Of a stretch of DNA of 64,000 nucleotides, positions 48,301 through 59,111 are shown one piece after another (the stretch's first letter is position 1; every line of letters starts with the position of its first letter). The notes under the pieces were generated by a model. That model was not told the DNA's origin and did no database searches. It saw only the letters and a program-made list of their open reading frames with translations. The translations under genes and the position numbers were made by a program. This DNA is from Saccharina japonica (Eukaryota; Sar; Phaeophyceae; Laminariales; Laminariaceae), in the NCBI GenBank assembly GCA_008828725.1, contig MEHQ01003655.1, positions 29,711 through 93,710 on the forward strand. Direction: 5' to 3'.

Positions 48301-50840
48301 TGTTATTTTGAGCCGCATCTATCTATAGTTGCCCGTTGTAGTGGATTTGTACATGTGCAGATCATAAGCCCATGTCAGCATCTAGATCTTACGGGAGGGA
48401 TGGATTCCTGATGTGTATTATATCAACGATCTAGATCATGTATTGCAGGTGGTATCTGCGTGGTGAGACAGCTGTTGCGCACATGTCTGTCTAGTAGGAT
48501 TTGCATGGCGCGGGTCTTCTCGTGCAACACCTCAAAACGGCAGATAAGCATAGGATCTACCGTAGCTATTATTAGGCCGTGATCTGTACGGGTTCTGAAT
48601 ATATATGAGAGTGTCATCGGAACGTTGGAATGCCCTCTCAGTCGTTGTGATACTGCCCTACTGAGGACAACGGCGCTCACGGTCTCAGCCGTATTGTCTG
48701 GAGGACCAATCACTTGCCTGTGGATGGCGCATTTTAATGTTGAGCGTGCACTGCTATTAACTGTAGTTGTAGGCTGAGACCAACTCAGACTGCTCTCTTC
48801 GACGAGGTCTCCAATATTCACGTTTTGTTTTGCTGAAGCGCTTGCTGTGTTATCGTCTTGGGAAACGCAGGTATGTCTGGCACCTCCCTACCTTCTCGCC
48901 AGCCGTGTACATCCGGGAACGAGCGTGCACGAGTCGAAGGAGCATGGCTTCCGATTGACGGTGCAGGACGGCAGCCTACACAGCCCCATCGGCCCGATAA
49001 CACTCCAATCCTTCGCTCAGGTTGTCAAGTGCGAAAACAACGGTCACGACTACCTCCTAAAAATAGTGGTGGACTGTCTGCCGTCGGGGGCCAAGTTTCC
49101 GGATAAGCCTCTCTTAATGGACTTTAGGATAGAGGACGCGTGCTCCTCGGACCTCTCGGAAACGGTTCAGGTGTGTTTATGGAATATGCCGGGAAAACGT
49201 CAACCTCCTTGAAAGTCAGGACGGTTAACAGCGTGCTACTTCGTTTTGTTTGGGTGATGCCCCACCAAACCGCAGCCAGCGCAATCAAGTAAGGCAACAA
49301 GAGCTGATTTATGTTGGTGTATGCTTACTACAAAAACAATAACTGGCAGAGTTGTACTGGTTTCAAATATTTACGTGAATCCATACTACGGTAGGGGGAT
49401 AGACCCAGAGTAACATTTTTCAGGTTACTCGCATGAGGAGCTCCGTGCCTGGCGCAAACATCGAGTGCGAAAATCATGGCACGATCAAGCCAATGGACAA
49501 CCGCATTGACTCTGCAGGCAGATCATACACAAATACAAAACACACACAAGTATTGGGATTGGGAAATATATTGAATATCTCGTCAGTTGCGTAGCGCCGT
49601 CAGTCCTTGTGCCGAAGCGTGACCCGTCTGTCGCAGGAATAGATTGTTCACACAGGAGTTCCAAGCACAACCGGCCTGGACCCTCCTTGCGCAAATGTGG
49701 GCGTCAAACATATCTTCTGGAGACATTGAACAATGTAGCACACTGTTAAGCGTGCAAAATGGAGAGGCTGGCGACACCTTGTGGGATGTGCTTCTTTGTT
49801 CAAGGCCTCCACAAGGATCGTTTCACGCCCACATTGAGCAGACGGGGAGGCAGTCCCGGCCACCTGTGAAGTTTTATTTCTAGCAAAGCAAGGGTAGACG
49901 CGATAATGATCGCTCGGTCGGATCACTCGAGTGACATCCTCACTGTACGAAATAGTGCGTTCTTCCATTTCGTAGTCTGGTGTAAGGTTTTTGTGATGAT
50001 TTCCCTTGCTCGCTGTTCACATTAACTTACGTGGGGTGTCAATGACAGGTGCTTGTTCGGAAGGGCGAAGCTGGTCGGTGGAGAACGATAAAGTCCGGAG
50101 TGCGCGTGGATCAATGGGGAACGTACCTGCGCGCTGAAGTCAGCCATTTTTGTCGCTTCACGTGGGGAACCAAAATCAACTCCAGCGATCCAGCCCGCCT
50201 GGAGTCTTGTAACAAGAAGGGCGTGATCGAGGCCCAAAACGCAACAGAAGACGAGATTTACTTTGTCCTCGTCCCTGTTTCTTTCGACTCGGACAAAACG
50301 TCTCGCGTTACGTACACGGGAAACATATCCTTTGGTGTGGCTGGACTATCGTTTGGGGCTGCTGGTGGCTCAAGCTACGAGAGCGCGGTAAAGAGCCATA
50401 TGCTACCGGCGGGGTTCATTCCAGACGAAATTTCGGTTCCGGCCGGGGGGAAGGTTCAGTTCTTGCCACCTCCGGGCGCGGCTCAAGGCAAGCTGCTCGT
50501 TGCTACGATCACAGAAGAGTGTCAAGCCGGGCTGTCGGTGAAGGTCATTGTCCTGCACGGAAAGTTAAACACGCCGGAAGGAAAGCGGAGAGTAATCCTT
50601 CCGATCTGCCTGAAAAGCAAGAGCAGGATAAGCGCGAGGCTTGGGCCCAACGACATCCCCGTCGAGATGGTGATGATAATGGCGGGTATGGGGCCGAAAA
50701 CTGCGACTATCACCGAAGCACCATCACCGCCATCGTCTACGGCAAGCGTGGCACCCCCTTCAACAGTATCACCTGTGTTTGTGCCTCCTCGTTCTGCCCA
50801 AAGCCAAGGCAACACCACGCGGGGCTGTCCAATTTCCTAG
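42558..50840 (+). CDS. Multi-exon ZU5-like domain protein with 16-residue tandem repeats (5' end not found)
   Basis: Four exons can be placed: 42558-45326, 46099-46458, 48871-49170 and 50049-50840. All junctions are GT-AG and all introns are phase 0 (donors GTGAGA, GTGAGT, GTGTGT; acceptors GGCAG, AATAG, CGCAG, GACAG). The joined reading frame is 1,406 codons and ends in TAG at 50838-50840. Numbering from the first visible codon: residues 113-304 are twelve 16-residue repeats; 305-850 are Ser/Pro-rich and likely disordered, with PPSY motifs at 632-635 and 699-702; about 856-1002 is a beta-rich module with the core FVWDGNGQEANFNV; about 1068-1180 is ZU5-like and ends in SHFCRF (His1176, Phe1177, Cys1178); 1180-1340 is another beta-rich region. 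The first exon has no usable early Met and follows a splice acceptor, so at least one upstream exon is missing. A role as an intracellular signalling scaffold is inferred from the domains. Confidence 0.72.
42894..43469 (+). repeat. Twelve tandem 48-bp units coding for a 16-residue repeat
   Basis: The units align without gaps. Typical ones are LETLTKGGKAQGESGH, LETIVDGYGSQEDVTD and LEALVAGDNTQGTADH. The consensus is roughly L-E-T-L-x-x-G-D-x-x-Q-G-x-x-x-H, with the hydrophobic L/V at position 1 and L/V/I at 4-5 best kept. A thirteenth partial unit (LETFV) follows. The copies differ strongly, so the array is old and not a fresh microsatellite expansion. A short helix-turn unit is plausible, but I do not recognise the family. 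Confidence 0.85.
46099..46458 (+). CDS. Exon B: rest of the beta-rich module and an acidic linker
   Basis: The exon follows TTTCAATAG and starts GAG CTA CCC GAG AAC, so the protein reads KTVTVKL then ELPENVFKIL across the junction. The segment carries the hallmark W-D-G turn (FVWDGNGQ) and a strand pair SMRLSFSIEVVEAE. This pattern (Lys-rich strand, W-x-G turn, G-x-v-x-i hairpin) resembles a module found next to TIR, CHAT or NACHT domains in bacteria. The last part is acidic (GSIEEDDPSEATISDAER). The donor CGT|GTGAGT at 46459 is near consensus; a weaker alternative donor lies at 46512. Confidence 0.65.
46459..48870 (+). other. Intron 2 of the ZU5-like gene, 2.4 kb
   Basis: This is the longest intron of the gene. 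It is flanked by GTGAGT and GGGAAACGCAG and preserves phase 0. It holds the TACC(A/T)GGTA and CAGCAGTAC-type words common in the window and, on the minus strand, a 132-codon open frame at 48423-48821 of unknown meaning. A further small exon inside it cannot be excluded. Confidence 0.5.
48871..49170 (+). CDS. Exon C: first half of the ZU5-like domain
   Basis: The exon codes for an opening strand HGFRLTVQDGSLHSPIGPI, then LPSGAKFPDKPLLMDFRI, and ends at ETVQ before the donor GTGTGT. The order (Gly-rich opening, a G-x-x-F-x-K-P-(L/V)-x-(L/M) strand) is the ZU5 pattern known from ankyrins, UNC5 and PIDD. The exon is 100 codons, phase 0 at both ends. The open frame extends upstream of 48871, but the consensus CAG acceptor and the matching phase of exon B favour this start. 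Confidence 0.68.
50049..50840 (+). CDS. Exon D: end of the ZU5-like domain, UPA-like beta region, Pro-rich tail
   Basis: After GTCAATGACAG the frame continues as VLVRKGEAGRWRTIKSGVRV, joining ETVQ of exon C. The W-x-(T/L) strand and then AEVSHFCRFTWG complete the ZU5 pattern. His-Phe-Cys occupies the place of the His-Phe-Ser autocleavage site in PIDD and FIIND proteins. A second beta-rich stretch follows (TEDEIYFVLVPVSF, then SVPAGGKVQFLPPPG) with the size and place of a UPA domain. The C-terminal 45 residues are Pro/Ser/Thr-rich, ending RGCPIS and TAG. No transmembrane segment or signal peptide is seen. Confidence 0.75.
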   Translation: MLVRKGEAGRWRTIKSGVRVDQWGTYLRAEVSHFCRFTWGTKINSSDPARLESCNKKGVIEAQNATEDEIYFVLVPVSFDSDKTSRVTYTGNISFGVAGLSFGAAGGSSYESAVKSHMLPAGFIPDEISVPAGGKVQFLPPPGAAQGKLLVATITEECQAGLSVKVIVLHGKLNTPEGKRRVILPICLKSKSRISARLGPNDIPVEMVMIMAGMGPKTATITEAPSPPSSTASVAPPSTVSPVFVPPRSAQSQGNTTRGCPIS

Positions 50841-52138
50841 GAACCGTCATTCATTGCGTTTATTCCGGCGTCTACGGTTGCGATGGTCTGTCCGTAAAGA
50901 AAATTGTCCGTTCCTGCGGTAAAACGGATGACGAGCGAAACGGTGTTCGTTTACGACGCAAACACATTGATGTAATGTCTGGGTGTTTTTAGTTTTATAT
51001 TCTGTAATGTCTATCGGGGGGTCGTGCTAGGGATTGCCACCTCCTGCATCTGTAGTCAGTAGCATATAGTCGCTGCGGGTTCACCTGTTATACGTACGAG
51101 TAGCTATTTATTGTGCACACATTCATGGGTCGAAAGGCAAAAGACAAATAATAGGTACGCTAAGAAGCAATGAAAGCAGGGATCGCAGCTTGGGATCTGA
51201 GGCCCTAGCGTATGGCCCTCGGTCGAATCCAGAACCAAGCACCGGAGGCTACCAAAGGAAGTCGTAGGCACGCGACCAAAGAAGAAACCGACATGGTGAT
51301 ACGACAAAACGAGCTACGCTGAAAAGATGATGCACTGGAGTCAATAATAATTCGATGTGTGGCACAGGAGTAAGTACGTACGCAGCGGGTGTTCCGTACC
51401 TGGCATCGTATGCATTTAGCCTCATGCCAGCAGATTATAAAAAGTCGAGTACATGCTGTACGTATGTGACGAACCTTCTCCATTCAGCGTTTCGTTGGGG
51501 GACCCCTGAACCACCAGTCGGAAGATAAGGGTCGATTAGCGTTGTATTTGTGTTTAGTCTAAGGCCTTGCTTTGATTTTTTTTGTCGGGTGTTACGTATC
51601 TGTTTTATCGGGGACGAATGATCTCGAGCACGACTTCCGCCCCATGTTCTCCCTCTTCAGCAACAACAGTCAACACCACTGGCCTTCGGTCACAAGTACG
51701 GCATCATCTTTCATGCGCCGAGACTGAAGTTTCAAAGCCCACACACTTCGTCTGACTGGGCACTCGACCGTTTTCGTCTACTACTGCTGTAGAACTGGTT
51801 CTCGTTGGTCTTGTACGGAATGCGCGCGAATGCTCATCCTACACGCTGTCAGTGTCACATCATTCCGTGTTCATTCAAACGGCCCACAATATACCAACGG
51901 CATGCTTGACAGCGCTGTCAGTTGTGGCACTCGCCTCAAGCACAAATAAAGTAAGATGGGGTGATACAAACCCTGCGTTTCCCCTGATCGTCTGGTCAAA
52001 ATATGGTGTAATAAGTCGCAGCACGTTTGTTCCTGGCCAGCGGCTGGTAACCTTTCGTGAAGCTGACTTCACCTTGACTCGTACAAAAGAGAGACGGCAA
52101 GATTAGACCGATGGAAGGAGGAAGGTTTGTAAATGTCC
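50841..52138. other. Downstream of the ZU5-like gene, no further gene recognised
   Basis: No convincing open frame with a domain. The sequence probably includes the 3' untranslated region and intergenic DNA before the first satellite monomer. Confidence 0.5.
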
Positions 52139-52290
52139 GGTTTTCTGCGGTTAGTCATTTTCGTGTTCTTCTCTTGTCAAGTCTAGTCCTGTGTTAACGG
52201 GCTTGGACTGGACTGACGCATAACTGTGACAGTCAGGAGTTGCCGAATAAAGTTACCAATAAAATCGTGATTCAACAAGCCTACCTGTAA
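52139..52290 (+). repeat. Isolated diverged satellite monomer
   Basis: It shares GTGTTCTTCTCTTGTCAAG, GTCCTGTGTT, ACTGTGACAG and ATTGCCGAATAAAG-like pieces in the same order as the array monomers. It lies about 1 kb before the first array block. Confidence 0.6.
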
Positions 52291-52299
52291 ATTCCACAA

Positions 52300-53299
52300 G
52301 TGTACCTTATGGTTTCTAGAATCGATTCAAAAAAGCTGTCTGTCTCTCTGTCTGTCTGTCTGTCTGCCTATCCCATAAGAGTCAGTCTAGGGTCACCCAC
52401 GGACAAATTTCTGTCAAAACTGCCACACCCGTACCGCACGCAACAGGTCGATAGCCCTCGAGGAGGCCATCGTCATGGTCCAAACCATACCTAATGGAGT
52501 GCCCTGTGTGTGGAGTAATCAGGGTTGGCTGCCAGCGTCCCAAACGGAGTGGCGAGTCGAGCAGCAGCAATCGCTCGCCCGAGGCCAGTGTCTAATTTCA
52601 AGTGGAACCGGATTTCATCCGTGTACGAGCAGAGTATTTCCAGGCCACAGCTTTCTTCTTCCCGCCCTCCTCCCTCCCTCCCTCCCTCCCTCCCTGCCCC
52701 TCGCCGATAGGACGCAAAGCCGTATGTTCACTTCATACATACTGGAAATGGGTGTGTTGATCAAATTTCAGTATGATGTCGTTTCTTAAAGCTAAAGGTC
52801 TGCACTTTGCCATATTATACGCAACTTTCGATATACTTTCGACGTCTCAAATGATGAATGGTTGAAAAATTACGCCATAGACTACATACATAATTTTGAC
52901 AACTTGAATGGTGAATGGTTGAAAAACTACGTCACGAAACGCATGTGACGAACAGTTTTGCCCGACAGAAGAATGCGAAAAATACGTGCTTGCAGTGTCG
53001 AAACTAAACACTCAAAAATGCAATATGAACACGTAGTAGGAACCTCCTGCAGTCTCGTGTGTATCGATCTCACGGTGTTGCCAATGACTAATTATGGCAC
53101 TCATTTTTCAGTGTGAATTTCATTTTTTGGACATGCTTAAGGAGTTGCTTCTTTACGTTTGTGCGCGGGCTGAATCATGGATTCTGCTCAACTGACAGCT
53201 CCTTGCTGGGCACAGAGCCACACCGCCCGACATCGTCCCGACCCGTACACACACACTTGTGGAATAAGCACGCCAACCCGCTCCTTGGCCGTGCAATAA
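52300..53299. other. No gene recognised; two short microsatellites
   Basis: A (CTGT)n patch lies at 52338-52368 and a (CCCT)n patch at 52668-52698. The remainder is unique sequence between the isolated monomer and satellite block 1. Confidence 0.55.
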
Positions 53300-54031
53300 C
53301 AATACCAAAATCAGGCTCGTCAAAAACATCTAGCACGCATAGACCTGGAAGCTACAGCAACGATCATCGAACTCGTATCGTGGCAGATGTCGACCAGTAC
53401 CGCAAGAGTGACTGGTTAGTCCATTTGGTGCTCTTCGCTTGTCAAGGCCAGCCCTGCGTTGATGGTCTGGGCAGTGTGATAGTGACTGCCGCATGACTAT
53501 GGCAGTTTGCAATGCCCAATACAGGTAACAATATAACCGCGATCAAACAATCCGACCGGTAAATATCAATAGCAGGCTCGTCGAACATGTGGCCGCACAC
53601 ATAAGCCTGGAGGGTACAGCAACGATACTCGAACTCACATATTTATAGGTCTCGATCAGTACTGCAAGAGTGACTGGGTAGTCCTTTTAGTGTTCTTCTC
53701 TTGTCAAGGCTAGACCTGTGTTGGCGGCCTGGGCAGTGTTACAATGACTGTCGCATACCTATATCAGTTGGCAATTGCCGAATCAAGATACCAATACAAT
53801 CGCGATCCAACAACCCGACCGGTAAGTATGTAAAATAGCTGGCGCATCTGAAACTGGCTGCGCACGTGTAAGCCTGCAGGGTACAGCAACGATACTCGAA
53901 CTCACATATTTATAGGTCCCGCCCAGTACTGCAAGAGTGACTGGTTTGTCATTTTGGTGTTCATCTTATGTCAAGGCGTGTCCTGTGTTGACGGGTTGGG
54001 CAGTATTATATTGAATGCCGCATGACTTCGA
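53300..54031 (+). repeat. Satellite block 1, about three monomers of ~265 bp
   Basis: Each monomer has GACCGGTAA, CCTG.AGG.TACAGCAACGAT, CAGTACTGCAAGAGTGACTGG, GTCAAGG and GGGCAGTGT in fixed order. The block ends inside a monomer, where about 1.9 kb of other sequence (gypsy fragment and inverted repeat) intervenes. Confidence 0.85.
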
Positions 54032-54408
54032 GCTTGTTCCACGGAAAGGCGTAACATTTCACCTTCGGGAAATAACAAACGGAATACACTCTTTGTTTCA
54101 ACACTGAAGATATCCACACGACCGCATGGACAAGGGGAATTTTTGTCGTGCGAGTTGTTAATTCGCGAGATATGGACATTGTCGTACTACCTGGGGAGAC
54201 GTTATTTCATGTAGGGATAATATTCCTATAGCTAAATCAAGATATTTTGCAATCAGGCCACATGTCGGTCTGTACGTCGACATATTCGACACTAGACATG
54301 TTAGCATGATCGCACTAACAAGAGGAAGACGTCCGTGACTCTCATTTTGATTTGGAAGCCGTGAGGGACTGTTAGAAGAAACGCCTGCCAAAGTACTAAT
54401 GTAATATT

Positions 54409-55535
54409 ATAAGGGTAAGGACACAAAGTATCCCTAGCGAGGTCAGCCTATTGAACGAGTACTCGTTGGTACTGACGTGTGCAGTTTGCTTAGAGATAGA
54501 AGAAGTAGAGCAGCTTTATTCCTTTTCCCACGATGAAGACTGAAAGAGCAGAAGGCTTGGTCACCGTGGACCTGGGCACTCCTGGTTCCCATATAAGGTA
54601 CGCCTTCCGAGGACTACAAATACGATTCCTATACCTGTTACCAGGTATTTACCGACTTTCTCACACCCTTCCATTAGAACCATAACACTAGCCCACACTG
54701 ATGAGCCGTATATGCAGAAATATGATAAATTCATAAAAACCCCGATTCCACGAACTAAAACATGAGTATAAGATGCGGCTCCTCAAAGCCCACTCCCACA
54801 TCTTTGAACGGCAAGGCTACGAAGCCGAGCAAGGAACGTCAAAATATAGAAAGGTTGAAACCGAATGTCATGCATGCAGTTCTTGTACAAAAACTGCCCC
54901 CCGGCTCGAGAGCGGGGGGGGTCGGTAGGACTGATAAGACCGAAAAACTAAATACTATAAAACTCCACGAAACCCGGCCCAAATCATTCAGAAAACGTGT
55001 CCTGTGCCACAAATGAGTGGCCTGAATACCCCGACCCGCCCCGGCATTGAGCGGGGGGAGGTGGAAGGACGAAATACGCGAGAAGCACCCCCTGAAATCC
55101 GTCCCAGGAAAAACAACCTGAAAGCGGTAGGGGATACTGAGAAGAACAACAGCCCTACCCGAAAACTCTGAAAACGTGATAAGAACAACATGCAAGGAAA
55201 TCCCGCCACAACCCTTAGAACAAAACGAGAAAAGAATCGAGCGCAGCGGCGATGCAATTCCAGTGGAAGCGACTGTTCGTCGACTAAGGGTTTGGTTCCG
55301 GCGGGGCGCTCGACCACCTGTCCGGCGAGCTACCCCCACCCGCCGCGAATCCCTCGGCCGCGACCGCCTTCGCCCGTCGTTATGGCCCCCGCTCCGGCCG
55401 CCTCGCCTGTCCCGACCGTACCCATTCCGTCCGACCGCGAGTGCACCGAGCATGAAGGGAATCCTCGTTTAGGGCTCCCGATGCCCGCTGGCGTACTGTC
55501 CGTCACCGAGACCAACTTGGAGGCCCCATCCTTCT
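54409..55535 (-). mobile_element. Gypsy-family fragment splitting the satellite
   Basis: On minus, an LTR at about 54409-54687 and the 3' untranslated stretch to about 55260 match 13640-14522. The adjoining 55265-55535 reads on + as the Pro/Ala-rich linker (PAPAASPVPTVPIPSD) also found near 10.5-10.7 kb. It is a broken fragment with its parts in mixed orientation, and it interrupts the satellite array. Confidence 0.75.
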
Positions 55536-55629
55536 AGCAGTACATACCACTAGAACAATGTATGGAGCAATTTTGGCACCTTAGGGGAATATTTACCCTT
55601 CCAGGAAATTGTTTTTTCGCTTTGTTTTT

Positions 55630-55890
55630 TTTAGAGTTGAAACACGACATTTGGTAAGGTTGTGCCCAACAAAAATACGTAACAACTGACGGCTAGACTA
55701 TTTTGCAAAAAAACAAAACAGGTACATCAGGAATTGTCAGAGTTTCCGAAAAACTCAGAACAAAATTGAAAAGTGTACCTATAAAGAACGAAAAACGTTT
55801 TTTTTTTTCAAAACTGTCCAGCCGTGAGTTTCGTCGTAGTGATGTGAAGCACAACCCTGCCAAGTTTCGTTTTCCAACTCTCAAAGACCA
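55630..55890. repeat. ~260-bp inverted repeat inside the satellite break
   Basis: AGAGTTGAAACACGACATTTGG with GGTTGTGC on the left is mirrored by GCACAACC and CCAAGTTTCGTTTTCCAACTCT on the right. The middle contains T and A runs. It lies between a gypsy-family fragment and the resumed satellite, so it is probably a MITE that helped split the array. Confidence 0.5.
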
Positions 55891-55929
55891 AAGCGCTAAG
55901 TTGCGAGGCCGTAAAGCTCTGGCTGTCGC

Positions 55930-56627
55930 TGGAACCGGCTCGTATGACTGTTGGGAATTGCCGACTGGAGATACCAATAAAGTGGCGATCCAACAATCCG
56001 AACGGTGAATATCAATACCTAGATCGTCAAACATATGCGTGCACACATGAGCCTGGAGGGTATAGCAGCGATCCTCGACCTCACATATTTCCAGGTATCG
56101 ACCTTTACTGCAAGTGATTGGCTAGTCCATTTGTGTTCTTCTCTTGTCAAGGTTATAGTCCTGTATTGGAGAGCTGGGCAGTGTAATAATGAATGCCGTA
56201 TGACTATGTCGATTGGGAATTGCCGACGAAAGGTACCAATAAAGTGGCGATCCAATAACCCGGCCGGTAAATATGCATATCTAGCTCGCCGAACATCTGG
56301 CTGCACACTCAAGTCTGGAGGGTACAGCAACGATGCTCGAACTTGCATATATATATATAGGTTTCGACCAGTACTGCAAGAGTGCCTGAATAGTCCTTTT
56401 GGTGTTTGTCTCTTGTCAAGGCTTAGCCTATGCTGATGGTCTGAACATATCAATGCTCCCTGCGCGTGACTATGGCAGTTGGCAATTGCCGAAGGAAGAT
56501 CCTAATAAAAAAAAAGCGGTCCAACAATCCGACCGGTAAATATCAATATCTAGCTAGTCGAACATATGGTTGCACACTTAAGTCTGGAGGGTACAGCAAC
56601 GATGCTGGAACTCGCATATGTATAGGT
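55930..56627 (+). repeat. Satellite block 2, about three monomers
   Basis: The array resumes at about 55930 with CTGTTGGGAATTGCCGACT and runs to TATAGGT at 56627. It is interrupted there within a monomer by a 2.48-kb insertion. Confidence 0.85.
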
Positions 56628-59111
56628 ACCAAATGGACATTTTCCCGGAATACTTTCACTTTTCACCTCCGGCCGCGGGTCTTTTCTGGCGCTGTCGGCT
56701 GCGGGGCACGCAGGGGGGCCGCGTGTACACCACGGCGCAGGTGCGGGTCCCGGCCGAGGCCCGTGGGGCGTGCTCTGGGCCTTCAAAGTCGCGAATTCTG
56801 GCAAATAACTCAGGGGAGACGTTCCGACTTGACACCGCCTCGCAACTATCATGCAAAACCTATCGTACGAGTGGTTTTTGGTCGTTTTTGACCCACCGCA
56901 TGAACGGAACACACACAGCACGCACCACCTACGAGACAAGACTAAGGACCACACCAACTTGACATTGAACGAGGCACACATAAAGCGTCGTGCAGCAGTA
57001 GTAGTTGATACCACGTTGCATGCGTCTGCTCTCTCTCTGGGCTGTGTACATGCACATTTTATGTAAATCTGCAAATTTGGTCCCAACATATTTCAATCTA
57101 CGTGGAGTACACGTACATACACAGATCTACGATGAGCTGAGTACGTATGCATGCATATCATAGTCTATCTACGTAAAACAATAGGCCGATCAACATGCGG
57201 ACGAATATTTTAGTACAGCAGTATGAATAGTACTACGTACGAGTACTGCTGGATGTTACGGGTGCATGTCTAGACCTCAAACTACAAAGCAACCAAGGCG
57301 CCACTTATCAAACAGCACAGCAGTACAGCAGAAGAAGCTGTACAACACGCAGTAGCAGCCACTGTTCAGAGTGTTGCCTTTGTGACGGCTGTGGTGTCCA
57401 GTATGCGTGCGCAGGACCCGTACCACACAGCTAGCAGGGGAGATCCAGCAGGTGTAGTTGTGACAGCTATGTACGAAGTACCAGGTATAGTATACCGCTG
57501 TGTTCTGTCTTTCTTTGTATGGGCGTGTCAGTGTGTATGTTTGATGTATCCTATTCCAGCAAAAACTCCCCCTGTAATCGCGCAGTACAGCAGCGGTTGA
57601 AAACAGCAAAACAGCTAATACCCGTCACGAGTATGGATAACACTTTATACTCGCGAGATTTTGCGCTCCGGGCACCCGGGTACCCAACTGTTCGACGGGT
57701 ACCCTTAGACGAGTACTCGGCTGCTAAACACGCACCAGGGTACTCTGCTCTCCAGCACAACAGCTAGATCTAACTGAACTGCTGTGTATGCTTTGTGTAC
57801 TCACTCGTTGTGTATTGTGTATTGTATGTGCTCTGTGCTATGATGTCGGTACTGTTCTGTGTGCAGGCACTTTTCTGTTGTACCTGTGTACTCTGGGTGT
57901 GCTCTGTGTGTTCAGTCTTCGTACTGAACTATTTTGCCCTCGATGTACTCTGTGTGATACGTGATATGTGTGCTGCTGTACGTAGCAGTATCCTACGACG
58001 GCCTGCTCAGTCGGGGTCATCCATAACGAACAGAAAACGAAACTCACGAGTTGTGACATTAAATCCAAGAATATTTGAGAGTGGTGCGCGAGTGGGGCCG
58101 GGCCGGGCCGGGCCGGGCGCGTGATACAGTCACCAACCGAATGGCGACATAGGCTGTGATGTTTCTATCTCCCGCGCCGCCGGTGTGGCCCTGCTGGCAA
58201 GATGCCAATCTCACAGGTCGTATGCCCGGCCTCGCCCGGATTATCAGGGTACTTTGCTTCGTTTTTGTTTGAGACGTGCCGCCTCCTCCTCGAGGGTTCG
58301 CCAGCGCAATGTTCTCGTTCGCCAGCGCCCAGCGGTTGCTTTGGGGAGCCACTTGCTGTCCGCAATCGGTATAGGCGACAGAGTCAGCTGTATGCCCTCA
58401 TATCTGGTCTTTGGATATACCGTTGGGGTTGCGTGGATTATACACGAAGTACACTTATCAGGCGTATTTACTGCAAACATGTACCTGGTATTATAATACA
58501 GTACGAGTAAAGTCACGACAAAAAAAATGACGCAGAACGTGATTTCGATTTTTTAAGGTTAAAACACTGAATGGCGTCAAGATTCACGAGTTTTGTTCTT
58601 CGTGAATCTACTCGATATAACAAATCACCATTCAACACAAATACAGAGTATCATTAAGTAGTATAGGTGCCTGCAGTTAAGAAATAACGTGTCGAGAAAA
58701 ATGAGCTCAGATTGGCACGAACAATAGAAAACTTCGATTAAAAAACACAGCTCACCAGTGTGGGATCGACTGTAAACCCTACACAAAATAGTTAGATCGA
58801 CGTCGAAAACAAAATAAGTCGTTGAGCCCGGACATCAAACTGAAGAAGCTTCTTAACACCGGGAGCCCACTGTACCTCAGATATGATATCATCTATTAAT
58901 AGTGACATTTATTTGTTTTGTATAAGAAATTGTCCTCGCTACTACTTTTCCCTTTACACTATACAGCAGTCTATGCAACACAAGTTTGCTCCAAAAAGGG
59001 TCCAAAAAGGGAGGTACGAAGCATGTGCGATCTAATTTCACCTTGCGACACCCCCGGGATTTCAAGTGACCAACATCCCGAAGGGGAACCTTGTACAGTA
59101 TATATGTACTG
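56628..59111. mobile_element. 2.48-kb insertion in a satellite monomer, family unknown
   Basis: One monomer is split: its left part ends TATAGGT (56621-56627) and its right part resumes TAGGTTTCGACC (59112 on). TAGGT occurs on both sides, so a 5-bp target duplication is likely. The insert has no clear inverted or direct terminal repeats and no recognisable protein. It holds a GC-rich stretch at 56660-56790, many CAGCAGTAC-type words at 57200-57980 and a short (GGCCG)n tract at 58094-58118. Confidence 0.6.
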
